Shown: positions 1-8,088 of the stretch, piece after piece
How the letters are laid out: the number at the start of each line of letters is the position of its first letter
Position numbering within the stretch: the first letter of the stretch is position 1
DNA from: an uncultured Christensenellaceae bacterium
GTDB taxonomy: Bacteria; Bacillota; Clostridia; Christensenellales; UBA3700
Direction: 5' to 3'
NCBI GenBank assembly: GCA_944380285.1
Contig: CALWGZ010000006.1
Coordinates: 1-64,000 of the forward strand
Length of the DNA stretch: 64,000 nucleotides
Program-made: the position numbers and the translations under genes
Notes under the pieces: model-generated
Told to the model about the DNA's origin: nothing
Databases searched by the model: none
What the model saw: the letters and a program-made list of their open reading frames with translations, nothing else

Positions 1-312
1 TAGTCACTCCGACCATTGCAGAGCCGCCCATTTTGGGGGCAAGAAAAAAGGAAGACGTTCAAGCACGCCTTCCTCTTTTTTTCTTTCTCCCTTTCGAGGG
101 CGGCTCTTCCCCTGCTTTCCGTAACTAGACTGTTCGAAATCGTGACGCGATCGTGTCTCGATATCTCCATATCTCGCCATCCCCTATCGGCGATCGCTAT
201 TCCGTCGCTTCTCTTCGCTCCGCTCCTTTCGAATCTAGTCACTCCGACCATTGCAGAGCCGCCCATTTTGGGGGCAAGAAAAAAGGAAGACGTTCAAGCA
301 CGCCTTCCTCTT
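1..312. repeat. 77-bp direct repeat pair, 235-bp period
   Basis: Positions 1-77 and 236-312 are identical over about 77 bases. The left copy may continue beyond the window edge. Each copy ends in a small hairpin (GGAAG...CTTCC) after an A-rich run. The 158 bp between the copies is pyrimidine-rich and shows no convincing gene. Nothing else is seen in this gene-free 333-bp stretch. It could be a tandem duplication or the edge of a repeat array lying to the left. Confidence 0.75.
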
Positions 313-333
313 GCGCGAAATCTCTTGCTAATT

Positions 334-1272
334 TTAAATTTTTCGCAAGTATATCTTTCCGACATATCCTATGTCTACCATGCCGAACTCAAAATAATAA
401 TCTCTGTAAGCAGCCGACGTGGGCACTTCGTACACGAACGTAATTACTTCGGATGACTTGGGCTGCACTTCGAACATAAGTCCGGCTCCGTTGTCGAAAT
501 TCAAACCTGTCCCGTAGTCATGCTCATAGGAATCTTTTCCTGCCTTTAAGCAAAAATCATCAGGATCATAGTGTCGCGTCGCATTGCTTTCATTGAATAT
601 TGTTGCGCGCAATACAAGAAATAAATCGTCAGTCGTATCAAATCCGATCTTATCTGTTTCGTAATAACTGTTAACCGTTACCGTCATCTCTCCAATCGTG
701 ATCGCTTCACCGATATTATGCCTTGTCGTGTCTTCTTCGGGCAATGTTTTCGGCAATGCAATGCGTACCGGTTCGGAATATCCTTCCTGCACTTCAAGAT
801 AATAATCGTCCTCAACATAGGAAGTGGGGATTTCAAAGACAAAGTATTCGGTTGTACTCAATCCGGGTCCAAGTGACAACGACATCCAGAATCCGCCATC
901 AACACTTCCGCCCGAATTGTGCGGCTCATATGTGAGTGCGCCGTTGCATAATTCAAAGTCCGATGAAACATATATTTCCTCTTCGGTCCCCATATTTTTA
1001 ATTGTAACCTCGAGTGTAACAAAGTAATAATTTGTCGAATAAGACCCTATCTTCTTGGTTTGAAACACTTTGTTGACGGTAACTTGAGTGCTGCCTGTAA
1101 CAGCGGCTTCTCCTATTTGATATCTCTTGCCGTCGTCCTCATAGTCTCCAAAATCAAAGAAGCACGCTGTGGAAACTGTCATGATCGATACCAAGATCAA
1201 AAGCGTGATCCCGATCAAGACCGCTTTCTTTGCTCTTTCCGCGATTTCCTCTCTTCTAAAAAACTTATTCAT
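334..1272 (-). CDS. lipoprotein with two DUF4352-like domains
   Basis: 312-residue predicted surface lipoprotein. I chose the ATG at 1272 because GGAGGAG lies 4 bases upstream and the mRNA start expected from the promoter at 1301-1329 lies only about 20 nt upstream of it. The N-terminus is basic, followed by a hydrophobic segment (about residues 15-35) and a lipobox ending STAC with Cys37. Two similar beta-rich halves follow (about 50-165 and 185-312). Each starts with an 'IGEA' strand and contains a 'VTL/VLRATI' strand and a late 'FVFE/FVYEVPTS' strand, the pattern of DUF4352/telokin-like extracellular domains. The partner or ligand is unknown. It is transcribed divergently from the XRE gene at 1352. 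I am confident in the lipoprotein class and moderately confident in the domain family. Confidence 0.8.
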   Translation of the reverse strand: MNKFFRREEIAERAKKAVLIGITLLILVSIMTVSTACFFDFGDYEDDGKRYQIGEAAVTGSTQVTVNKVFQTKKIGSYSTNYYFVTLEVTIKNMGTEEEIYVSSDFELCNGALTYEPHNSGGSVDGGFWMSLSLGPGLSTTEYFVFEIPTSYVEDDYYLEVQEGYSEPVRIALPKTLPEEDTTRHNIGEAITIGEMTVTVNSYYETDKIGFDTTDDLFLVLRATIFNESNATRHYDPDDFCLKAGKDSYEHDYGTGLNFDNGAGLMFEVQPKSSEVITFVYEVPTSAAYRDYYFEFGMVDIGYVGKIYLRKI

Positions 1273-1300
1273 ATCACTCCTCCGTGGTTTTATATCTCTA

Positions 1301-1329
1301 ATTATAATTAGTTGCGGCGTTTTTGTCAA
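1301..1329 (-). promoter_or_regulatory. sigma-A promoter for the DUF4352-like lipoprotein
   Basis: On the minus strand there is a perfect TTGACA (1324-1329), a 17-bp spacer and a perfect TATAAT (1301-1306). The predicted start lies near 1294, about 20 nt before the ATG at 1272. Confidence 0.85.
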
Positions 1330-1351
1330 TAACTTTAATTATAATAGGCTT

Positions 1352-1579
1352 ATGAAATCCATCGCCGAATTTGACAGAAAGATCTTTGCCGAACGCCTCA
1401 AAGAATTACGCACGGAACGCGGCTTGGGTCAAAATTCCCTTGCAAATACGCTCGGTTTAAGCAATGCTTCGATCAGCTATTGGGAGACGTGCAAGCAAGA
1501 ACCGACCGTCGGAGCTCTGTACAAATTGGCGGTATTCTTTGAAGTCTCCGCCGACTATTTATTGGGGCTTGAGGACTGA
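1352..1579 (+). CDS. small XRE-family HTH regulator
   Basis: 75-residue protein made almost entirely of a Cro/CI-type helix-turn-helix. The scan runs 'RLKELRTERGLGQNSLANTLGLSNASISYWE', and the end 'VSADYLLG' is typical of single-domain XRE repressors. It probably binds DNA as a dimer and may regulate itself or the divergent lipoprotein gene. I see no SD before the ATG at 1352. A TATAAT at 1340-1345 ends 6 bases upstream, so the message could be leaderless, although no good -35 box is present. A rho-independent terminator follows at 1617. The family call is firm; the target is unknown. Confidence 0.82.
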   Translation: MKSIAEFDRKIFAERLKELRTERGLGQNSLANTLGLSNASISYWETCKQEPTVGALYKLAVFFEVSADYLLGLED

Positions 1580-1616
1580 TTGCTTTCCGTTTCGTTATTG
1601 TTTTTCAGCTGTCATT

Positions 1617-1648
1617 CGGTGTTTGACCATGTTCAAACGCCGTTTTTT
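1617..1648 (+). terminator. rho-independent terminator of the XRE gene
   Basis: Stem CGG(T)GTTTGA / TCAAAC(G)CCG followed by six T residues, 38 bp after the XRE stop codon. Confidence 0.8.
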
Positions 1649-1723
1649 ATGCCGTTATCCCACGATTTCAAGTCGCTTGATTTGCTTGCGTTTATATGCT
1701 AAACTTATTTTTGAGGGCGAATT

Positions 1724-1918
1724 ATGAAAAAATTCTTTATAGTTTTGACGTTGTCGCTTGTCTTGGCGGCGAGCCTTTGCGGATGTCTGCAATGGCTCGA
1801 CATCCCCGACGAACACTATTCGCAGGCTTCGCTTGTCGAGGCACAAAAAAAGAGAGTCCGCTTTGCGACTCTCTTGTTTTTTACCGGGCGAATCATACTT
1901 CCAAGTGCAACACTTTGA
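1724..1918 (+). pseudogene. lipoprotein gene remnant running into a terminator
   Basis: An ATG with a weak upstream GAGGG opens a reading frame that encodes a clear lipoprotein signal (MKKF..., hydrophobic core, lipobox LCGC at about residue 20). After about 40 codons the frame runs straight through a rho-independent hairpin at 1850-1875 and ends at 1918. A functional gene would stop before its terminator, so I read this as a 5' fragment whose middle and stop codon were deleted. The remaining sequence up to 2152 shows no gene. It could alternatively be a very short expressed lipopeptide. Confidence 0.5.
1850..1882 (+). terminator. rho-independent terminator inside the lipoprotein remnant
   Basis: Stem AGAGAGTC / GACTCTCT with an 8-base loop, then G and six T residues. 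It is orphaned from any intact upstream gene. Confidence 0.75.
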
Positions 1919-2152
1919 CAAAGAAAGAGTTCATACAAAACTGCTGAATAATGTAGTTTGCTCTATAAAAACAGGCGTTAATGTGTGAGAGCGCCGTTGC
2001 CCAAGAAAACGCCGCTATGAATGCACAGATCAAGAAAGACGACAACCGACCGGATAACGTACGCGCCGCGGGAGATAGCGCGGACAAGACCTTTTTGGAT
2101 CGAAAGCCGCCTTGTCCGTCCCTCGGCGGGCAAGCCGCCGAAAAAAGATGTT

Positions 2153-4600
2153 TCACCGCTTTGCGGACGCTCCGTATTTGAGCCTCAATACGCATCGAAG
2201 CACGTTCTTTGCGCACCGCTCGATCTCCGCGCGCGTGATGCCTCCCTCCTGCCCGAGCGTCGCAAGCAGCGTGCCGTCCGACTCGTACTCCTTTTTGATG
2301 CGGCTCATGTTGCCGGGCATCAGCACGTCGACCTGCGCCCTGACGCGGTAGGCGTTGTCCTCGATCTTCGGGAACTCGGGACTTGCCGAGCGGCGCATCC
2401 ACCAATCGGTGATCACGCAGCCGCGATAGCCCCAATCCTCTCTCAACACCGTCGTCGCGAGGTCGTAATTGTAGTGGTTCCACACGCCGTTGATCTTGTT
2501 GTAACTCGTCATGATCGCCGCAGGATCGCTCTCTTCGACGCAGATCTCAAAGCATCTGAGATAGATCTCCCTGAGCGCCCTCTCGGACACGCGGCTGTCG
2601 ACGCGGGTACGGTTCCTCTCCTGATTGTTGCACGCGAAATGCTTTGGGCACGCCCCTCTGCCCGAGCGCTGAACACCTCTGACGAACGCCGCCGCGGCGC
2701 GCCCGGTCAACAGCGGATCTTCGGAAAAATACTCAAAGTTGCGCCCGCACAGCGGATTGCGGTGAATGTTCATCCCCGGTCCCAGCAACAGGTCGCTGCC
2801 GTTGAGCACCATCTCTTCGCCTATCTTCTCATATAGCTTTTCGATCAATTCCTCATCCCACGTCGCGCCCAAAGCGGTGCCGCACGGAAGCAGCGTCGTA
2901 TAACTTTTTATCCTTATCCCGGCAGGTCCGTCCGTGGTGACTATGGGCAATACGCCCTTGTCTCTCAGCGACGGCAGCGTGCCGCCGAATATGCCCGCGT
3001 TGCCGGGCGTGCCCTGAGGGGAATCCATGCCTCCCTCGCCCCTCGTCAACGCTTCGAGCTCTTCGTCCGTGAGCGTTGCGACAAACTCGTCGAGCGTCGC
3101 CTCTCCTTCCGCTACATCGGACAGCCTGACATCTCTTACAAGACTTTTATCGACACAGGCAGGAAAATTTTGTTCTATCCTCTCTTTCAGATTCGTCGTC
3201 GAGGCGGGGACGAGTTCGCTCTCCTTTCCCTTGTCCGTCGACTTGATCCTCTCGAACGGGACCTTGACCCCGCAAGCGCTCGCGGTGCGTTTGACGACCT
3301 TTGTCTCCTCGAGCTCGAACGCGCCGCACTTTCGCGCACTTCGCACGTCCGCGCCGATGTAGATCTCGTACCCGCCGCTCTCCATCACAAACGCGCGATT
3401 GTGCCCGGTCGCGCCCGTGTCGTCATAGCTCGCCATGTCCGTGTCGGTGCATTTCAGCGTGACGGTCACCGTCTCTCCCGGAGCGATCTCGGCGGTCTTG
3501 GCAAACGCTACGAGGCTTCGCTCCGCCTTGCCCAGCCTTCCCTTGGGCGCGCGCAGATACATCTGCACTACCTCACGCCCCGGTCTCTCACCGACGTTGG
3601 TCACCTCGACGGCCGCGGTCAATGCGCCGTCCTTGTAGCAGACATCCGCACATTTGACGTCAAAGCTCGTATAGGTCAATCCGAAGCCGAACGGATAGAG
3701 CACGCGCTCCTTGGCAAAGGTCTCGAAGTAGCGATATCCCACATAGATATCTTCGGCGTAGTCGCACGCCTTTTTATACCCGAAGTTTTTCGCGGTCGGC
3801 TGGTCGGAGTAGTCGATCGCGATCGTGTCGGGCAGCTTTCCGCTCGGCGCGACCGCGCCCGTCAGCACGTCCGCGAGCGCGTTGCCGCTCTCCATTCCGC
3901 CCTGCCACGCATACAGTATCGCAGACAGCTTGCCGCCGTACTTTTGCGTCCACGCCATGTCGACTATGTTGCCGCAGTCCATCACGACGACCGTCTTTGC
4001 AAAAGCGGCGGTCACATTGTCCAGCATCTTCGTTTCCGTCTTGGTCAGATAGTAGCTGCCCTTGGTCAGCGTGTTCTCTCTGTCCTCGCCGGCGGCTCTG
4101 CCTATGATCACGACGGCGACGTCATTGCGCGCAGCGCACTCCGCGGCGAGCGACGCGGACACCTCCATCTCGGGATAGTTCATCGGCCAATGACCCCAAA
4201 AGCCGTCGAGCGCTTGGTTCTTGGGTTTTGCGCACCATTCGCGGTAGATCGCCGCCAATGCGCCGTCAAGTTTCAGCGCGCCCCTCTTCTCTGCGGCTTG
4301 GAGCGCGTCGAGATAGCATACCTTGTACGGCGCCTTGACGTCTCCGCCGCTGCCGTAACCGACATAGAACGTGTCGACCTGGCACCTGCCGAACAGCGCG
4401 ACCCTGTCTGTCGGACGAAGGGGCAGGACCCCGTCGTTGCGAAGGAGCACCATGCCCTCCGCCGCCGCCCTGCGCGCAAGTTCGGGCATCCCCGGCAAGT
4501 CATACTTGCCTCCGCTCGCCGCGTTGCTCTCCTGCGCTACGCCGTTGTTCTCGACCGCTTTTGCGATCTTCATTCCGAGTTTGAGCATCCATCTCATCAT
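2153..4600 (-). CDS. circularly permuted GH3 beta-glycosidase
   Basis: 815-residue glycoside hydrolase family 3 enzyme, probably a cytoplasmic beta-glucosidase-type enzyme since no signal peptide is visible. The domain order is inverted. The GH3 C-terminal domain comes first ('AAEGMVLLRNDGVLPL', about residue 46 onward). A fibronectin-III-like domain follows (about 350-430, 'VTNVGERPGREVVQMYL'). The (beta/alpha)8 N-terminal domain comes last (about 525-815). The catalytic nucleophile is the Asp of 'VITDWW' (D732), and the substrate-binding 'KHFACNNQE' motif is present. This permutation is known for some rumen Clostridia beta-glucosidases. The ATG at 4600 follows GGAGAG 3 bases upstream; in-frame codons further upstream encode only basic low-complexity sequence. 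The substrate is not predictable from sequence. Confidence 0.92.
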   Translation of the reverse strand: MMRWMLKLGMKIAKAVENNGVAQESNAASGGKYDLPGMPELARRAAAEGMVLLRNDGVLPLRPTDRVALFGRCQVDTFYVGYGSGGDVKAPYKVCYLDALQAAEKRGALKLDGALAAIYREWCAKPKNQALDGFWGHWPMNYPEMEVSASLAAECAARNDVAVVIIGRAAGEDRENTLTKGSYYLTKTETKMLDNVTAAFAKTVVVMDCGNIVDMAWTQKYGGKLSAILYAWQGGMESGNALADVLTGAVAPSGKLPDTIAIDYSDQPTAKNFGYKKACDYAEDIYVGYRYFETFAKERVLYPFGFGLTYTSFDVKCADVCYKDGALTAAVEVTNVGERPGREVVQMYLRAPKGRLGKAERSLVAFAKTAEIAPGETVTVTLKCTDTDMASYDDTGATGHNRAFVMESGGYEIYIGADVRSARKCGAFELEETKVVKRTASACGVKVPFERIKSTDKGKESELVPASTTNLKERIEQNFPACVDKSLVRDVRLSDVAEGEATLDEFVATLTDEELEALTRGEGGMDSPQGTPGNAGIFGGTLPSLRDKGVLPIVTTDGPAGIRIKSYTTLLPCGTALGATWDEELIEKLYEKIGEEMVLNGSDLLLGPGMNIHRNPLCGRNFEYFSEDPLLTGRAAAAFVRGVQRSGRGACPKHFACNNQERNRTRVDSRVSERALREIYLRCFEICVEESDPAAIMTSYNKINGVWNHYNYDLATTVLREDWGYRGCVITDWWMRRSASPEFPKIEDNAYRVRAQVDVLMPGNMSRIKKEYESDGTLLATLGQEGGITRAEIERCAKNVLRCVLRLKYGASAKR

Positions 4601-4714
4601 ATTTCTCTCCTTTCCCCGACGACGGCTCCGACTATGGCGTCGTTTGGACGCGCCACGCGGCAATACTTGCCGCGCTCGCTTTGTCGATTGAAAACGTATC
4701 GGACGGCATTATCT

Positions 4715-4747
4715 CAAAAAACAAGACGGAGCCTCCGCTACGTCTTG
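4715..4747 (-). terminator. rho-independent terminator after the GH18 gene
   Basis: On the minus strand a CAAGACG...CGTCTTG hairpin (4722-4747), with an inner CGGAG/CTCCG stem, is followed by a T tract (complement of 4715-4720). Confidence 0.8.
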
Positions 4748-4767
4748 ATTTTGCGATATGTATGCGC

Positions 4768-6273
4768 TTATTGCGCCAAAGCCGCTCTGTCGGCGACCGC
4801 CGCGGCGATCGCTCCGGTCAACGACCTGTCAAGGTTCTCCGTATCGTCGCACGCCATATGCCAGATCATGATGCCGCCGAGTCCGAGGTCGATCGCATAG
4901 CTCGTCTTGTCATAGATCATCTGCCTGTCGTTGAAGTAGTTGGGCGCGTTGCCCTGCTTGCCGTCGCTGTTGGTGTACGGCTCGGGGAAGGTGTAGACGT
5001 TGGACGGCGTCAGCACCGAACTGACCACCTTGTAGTTGCCCCAAAATGAATCTTTGTCAGTCGGACGGGAATAGAACGGCACACCGAGATGCACCTTGGA
5101 CAGATCCGCGCCGTTTTTGCGGCAGTTCTCGACGACTTGATAGCACGCCTTGTAGAAGGTGGAATGATAGCCCCTGTCGTCGAACAGATCGTACGCCATC
5201 ACCTCGATTTGGTCGAGCGCGTCCATATATTCTTTCTTGAACGTGTGGTCGCCGAAGCACCAATCGGCGATCGCCGCGGTCAGCAGCTTGTGCCCGTCGT
5301 ATTTTTCGTCGAGCGCGGCGCGCAGCGATATGAGATATTCGCCGTAAATGCGATAGTCCTTCGATGACGACGGATATTCGTAATCGAACGAGACGCCGTC
5401 CACGCCCCACTTGTCAATGAACGCGAGGATGTTCTCGGTCAGCTTCGCCGCGTTGTCTCCCATCGCGGCGTTGTGGCGGTCGATCGTGTTGTCGTACCCG
5501 TCAGCGGAGATATCGTTTTTGTTGCCCAACAATGTCACGACGATCTCGGCGTCGGGCGCCATACCGCGCAACTTGCCGAGCGCGAACTCAAAGTCCTTTT
5601 CCCCCGTCCCGTCGTGGTTGGAGACGTCCTTATAGACGATCGAACCGTCGCCCTTGAAATAAACGCCTGCGATCATATTGAATTGAGTGACCTGTTCGAA
5701 CACCTCGGTATAGCTCTCGTCGATACCGCCGTCCTGATCGCCGTAACTGCCGTCCTCGAGCCCCTCGTCCGCATCGAGCACGGGCGCGCAGAGCGAATCG
5801 ACGGTGATGTAGCCCATGATGCGGAAGTCGTCCTTTGCCTGTCTGTCGATCATATACGCCTCGAGGCTCTCAAGCTTCCAGCCTCTGTCGCAGGCGTCGA
5901 CCTTGATCGAGATCTTCGACGCAGTGATCGGCTCGAACGAACAGACTCGATAGTCCTCGATCAAATCGCTGGAATAGAACGGCTCGCTTTCGCCGTCCTT
6001 ATAAAGTGAAAATTGGGTGATCTTGCTCCCCTTTTCACGCATGACCAAAGTGTTGAATGTGATCTCTTTGCCGAACGAGAACACCGCCGCGTCTCCCTTG
6101 TCGCCGGACGCGATCTCAAACTCGCCGTCCGCCGCCAGATTTTGGTAATTTGCGGCGATCTCGTCGGGCGTCTCGACGGGACCGCAGCCGGAAAACGCTG
6201 CCGCTGCGATCGGGATCGCGATCGCGACGACCGCAAGCAGCGCCACTATCTTTTTCGTTACGGTCTTTTGCAT
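4768..6273 (-). CDS. GH18 chitinase-like lipoprotein
   Basis: 501 residues. The signal peptide ends at lipobox FSGC (Cys30), so the enzyme is probably tethered to the outer face of the membrane. Residues about 40-145 form a beta-rich discoidin/galactose-binding-like module ('AVFSFGKEITFNTLVMRE'). Residues about 150-501 form the GH18 barrel. The catalytic motif 'DGVSFDYEYP' (292-301) keeps D292, D297 and the proton donor E299; the second Asp of the usual DxxDxDxE is Ser. The 'MAYDLFDD' and C-terminal 'GGIMIWHMACDD' strands also fit GH18. It likely cleaves beta-1,4-GlcNAc polymers or peptidoglycan-type glycans. The start is supported by AGGAGGA. It has its own promoter at 6302-6331 and terminator at 4715. 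Confidence 0.9.
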   Translation of the reverse strand: MQKTVTKKIVALLAVVAIAIPIAAAAFSGCGPVETPDEIAANYQNLAADGEFEIASGDKGDAAVFSFGKEITFNTLVMREKGSKITQFSLYKDGESEPFYSSDLIEDYRVCSFEPITASKISIKVDACDRGWKLESLEAYMIDRQAKDDFRIMGYITVDSLCAPVLDADEGLEDGSYGDQDGGIDESYTEVFEQVTQFNMIAGVYFKGDGSIVYKDVSNHDGTGEKDFEFALGKLRGMAPDAEIVVTLLGNKNDISADGYDNTIDRHNAAMGDNAAKLTENILAFIDKWGVDGVSFDYEYPSSSKDYRIYGEYLISLRAALDEKYDGHKLLTAAIADWCFGDHTFKKEYMDALDQIEVMAYDLFDDRGYHSTFYKACYQVVENCRKNGADLSKVHLGVPFYSRPTDKDSFWGNYKVVSSVLTPSNVYTFPEPYTNSDGKQGNAPNYFNDRQMIYDKTSYAIDLGLGGIMIWHMACDDTENLDRSLTGAIAAAVADRAALAQ

Positions 6274-6301
6274 GATTTTCCTCCTGATGCTCGATGAATT
6301 T

Positions 6302-6331
6302 ATTATATCGTGCGCGGACGCGGTCTGTCAA
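6302..6331 (-). promoter_or_regulatory. sigma-A promoter for the GH18 gene
   Basis: Minus strand: TTGACA (6326-6331), 18-bp spacer, TATAAT (6302-6307). It sits directly after the terminator of the DUF1508 gene. Confidence 0.85.
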
Positions 6332-6334
6332 CAC

Positions 6335-6360
6335 AAAAAAAGACCGCCCGAAGGCGGTCC
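6335..6360 (-). terminator. rho-independent terminator of the DUF1508 gene
   Basis: Minus strand: GACCGCC/GGGCGGTC stem with a TTC loop, followed by seven T residues, 12 bp after the stop codon. Confidence 0.9.
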
Positions 6361-6372
6361 GTGCGGACGTTC

Positions 6373-6762
6373 CTATTCCTCTTTGACGACCTCGGCTTCC
6401 GCCGCCCATTTAGCAAGCGAAGCGATGCCCTTTTTGCAGCTGTCCTTGGACGCATAGCCGTCCTCGGAGGTGCAGATGAGCTCGCCGTTGATCGCTTTGA
6501 GTCGATAGCGGTACTTGCCCGCCTTGTCCATGTAGATCTCGAACTTGGGATTGGTGAGCGTTTCAAACTTCTGCAATGTCTGATCTTCGACCTTCGCCCC
6601 CGAGTTCTTGCGCACGCTCTCGATACCGGCTTTGCACGCCGAAAAGCTGGAATACCCGGTGCCGCCGCTGACGGCGATGGTCTCCTTGTTGGAAGCTTTG
6701 AGACGATAGTTCCAATAGCCCTTGGCGGTCTTGTAACATACAAATTGTCCTTTTGCTGCCAT
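6373..6762 (-). CDS. DUF1508 (YegP-like) protein, two repeats
   Basis: 129-residue soluble protein built of two DUF1508 units (about residues 5-50 and 68-118). Each has the pattern 'F..Y....YW/YRYRLKA.N.E.I..S.GY.S...C..GI.S'. The tandem arrangement is typical of YegP-type proteins, whose biochemical role is not established. No signal peptide or membrane segment is visible. The start at 6762 is preceded by AGAGGTG. It is monocistronic, with promoter 6805-6833 and terminator 6335-6360. The family is clear; the function is unknown. Confidence 0.88.
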   Translation of the reverse strand: MAAKGQFVCYKTAKGYWNYRLKASNKETIAVSGGTGYSSFSACKAGIESVRKNSGAKVEDQTLQKFETLTNPKFEIYMDKAGKYRYRLKAINGELICTSEDGYASKDSCKKGIASLAKWAAEAEVVKEE

Positions 6763-6804
6763 AATGCACCTCTCTTTTGCATATTGCGGTCCCCCGCATT
6801 TTCA

Positions 6805-6833
6805 ATTGTACAACATCGGCAGTGATTTTTCAA
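6805..6833 (-). promoter_or_regulatory. promoter for the DUF1508 gene
   Basis: Minus strand: TTGAAA (6828-6833), 17-bp spacer, TACAAT (6805-6810). Confidence 0.75.
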
Positions 6834-6983
6834 CCCCTCAATGTAAAATCGAGGTAAAACTTTGGCGCGCGGCTTTGAAGACAAAATAAATCGTTTTTGA
6901 CAAACCTACCTATTTTTTCGTACCCGTGTCGATAATATACAATTTTCACTTCTGTGAGGCGACGAAGCGCATGTCTTTTGAGG

Positions 6984-7012
6984 TTGACTTGCCGCCCGGG
7001 TCAATGTATAAT
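6984..7012 (+). promoter_or_regulatory. sigma-A promoter for the GH16 gene
   Basis: TTGACT (6984-6989), 17-bp spacer, TATAAT (7007-7012), followed by a short leader to the AAAGGAG at 7027 and the ATG at 7041. Confidence 0.85.
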
Positions 7013-7040
7013 AGGCTCGAACAGACAAAGGAGTCGTCGC

Positions 7041-8024
7041 ATGAAAAAATTCGCTTTTATCGTCGTCGCGGCAATGCTGGTCGCGGCGCTCATCCCCGCC
7101 GTCTCCGCTTGCGGCAACGCAGATCGCACCGAAGAACTGCACGCCGAACTCGAAAGCATGGGCTACACTCTCGCGTTTGAGGACAACTTCGACGGCGACG
7201 AGATCGACTACACCAAGTGGCGCGTCGGCTACAACGTCGGCGCGGGCGAGGACGGAGCTCTCCGCCGCGCCGGCTATTACGAGGTATCCGACGACACGAT
7301 CGACGTGTCCGACGGCGTCCTGACCGTCTCCACTCTCTACAAGGACGGGCAATACGGCGAGGGCTGGTACACCTGCTGGCTGGAATCGAGCGTGCTCGGC
7401 AGCATGGGCTCGGAGGCGCCGATACTCTGCGCCGAAGAGGACTACCGCGGGTTTGAGTCGACTTACGGCTATTTCGAAGTCCGCTGCATCGCGCCGCCGT
7501 GCGAGGGCATTTGGTCGGCGTTTTGGATGATGCCCAACTCCGAGGGCATGTCCGGCTTGGGCGGCGAACCGGGCGGCGCGGACGGCGTCGAGGTCGACGT
7601 CATGGAGTCGCCCTACTACTATTGGGGCGCGCTCAAACGCGACAACGTCAGGCATGTGCTCCACGGCGACGGCTATACCTACAACAAGACCGAAAGTTCC
7701 GAGGACATACGCGTGCGCGATATGTACTCCTCCTTCCATACCTACGGAGTGCTGTGGACGGAGACGGAATATGTGTTCTATGTCGACGGCAACGAGACGT
7801 GGCGCACGACCTACAACGTCGACGGCGAGCATATGGGCGTGTCGCACGTTCCGCAATATATGATCCTGTCCGTCGAAGTCGCAGGCTATGCGGACGGCGA
7901 CGTCCCCGTCCCCGGCAAAAACAACGACGGAACGCCCTATTGGTGCGGCGACCCGATGAACAACGACTTGACAAAGAGCTATGACTTCGTCATCGACTAC
8001 GTCAAGGTCTATTGCAAGGATTGA
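7041..8024 (+). CDS. GH16 beta-glucanase-like lipoprotein
   Basis: 327 residues. The signal peptide ends in lipobox VSAC (Cys24), so it is predicted to be membrane-anchored outside the cell. Residues about 43-327 are a GH16 jelly roll. It opens with 'LAFEDNFDGDEIDYTKW' and holds the catalytic E-x-D-x-x-E signature 'EVDVMES' with E184 (nucleophile), D186 and E189 (acid/base). It likely hydrolyses beta-1,3 or mixed-linkage glucans or related polymers; specificity cannot be read from sequence. AAAGGAG fixes the ATG at 7041. Flanking promoter and terminator make it monocistronic. Nearby GH3, GH18 and GH36 genes suggest a shared role in glycan scavenging. Confidence 0.93.
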   Translation: MKKFAFIVVAAMLVAALIPAVSACGNADRTEELHAELESMGYTLAFEDNFDGDEIDYTKWRVGYNVGAGEDGALRRAGYYEVSDDTIDVSDGVLTVSTLYKDGQYGEGWYTCWLESSVLGSMGSEAPILCAEEDYRGFESTYGYFEVRCIAPPCEGIWSAFWMMPNSEGMSGLGGEPGGADGVEVDVMESPYYYWGALKRDNVRHVLHGDGYTYNKTESSEDIRVRDMYSSFHTYGVLWTETEYVFYVDGNETWRTTYNVDGEHMGVSHVPQYMILSVEVAGYADGDVPVPGKNNDGTPYWCGDPMNNDLTKSYDFVIDYVKVYCKD

Positions 8025-8042
8025 ACGTCCCGACAGACAAAA

Positions 8043-8078
8043 GCCGCCGCGCAAAACGCGCGGCGGCTTCTTTTTTTG
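8043..8078 (+). terminator. strong terminator of the GH16 gene, probably bidirectional
   Basis: An 11-bp GC stem (AGCCGCCGCGC / GCGCGGCGGCT) with an AAAA loop is followed by a T run. In the minus direction the stem is followed by TTTTG, so it can also serve metAA, which ends at 8089. Confidence 0.9.
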
Positions 8079-8088
8079 TTGAAACACT

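Noticed and set aside
3170..4900. 576-codon plus-strand frame opposite the GH3 gene
   Set aside because: High-GC shadow of a well-supported enzyme gene; Arg/Val-rich translation with no motif and no SD.
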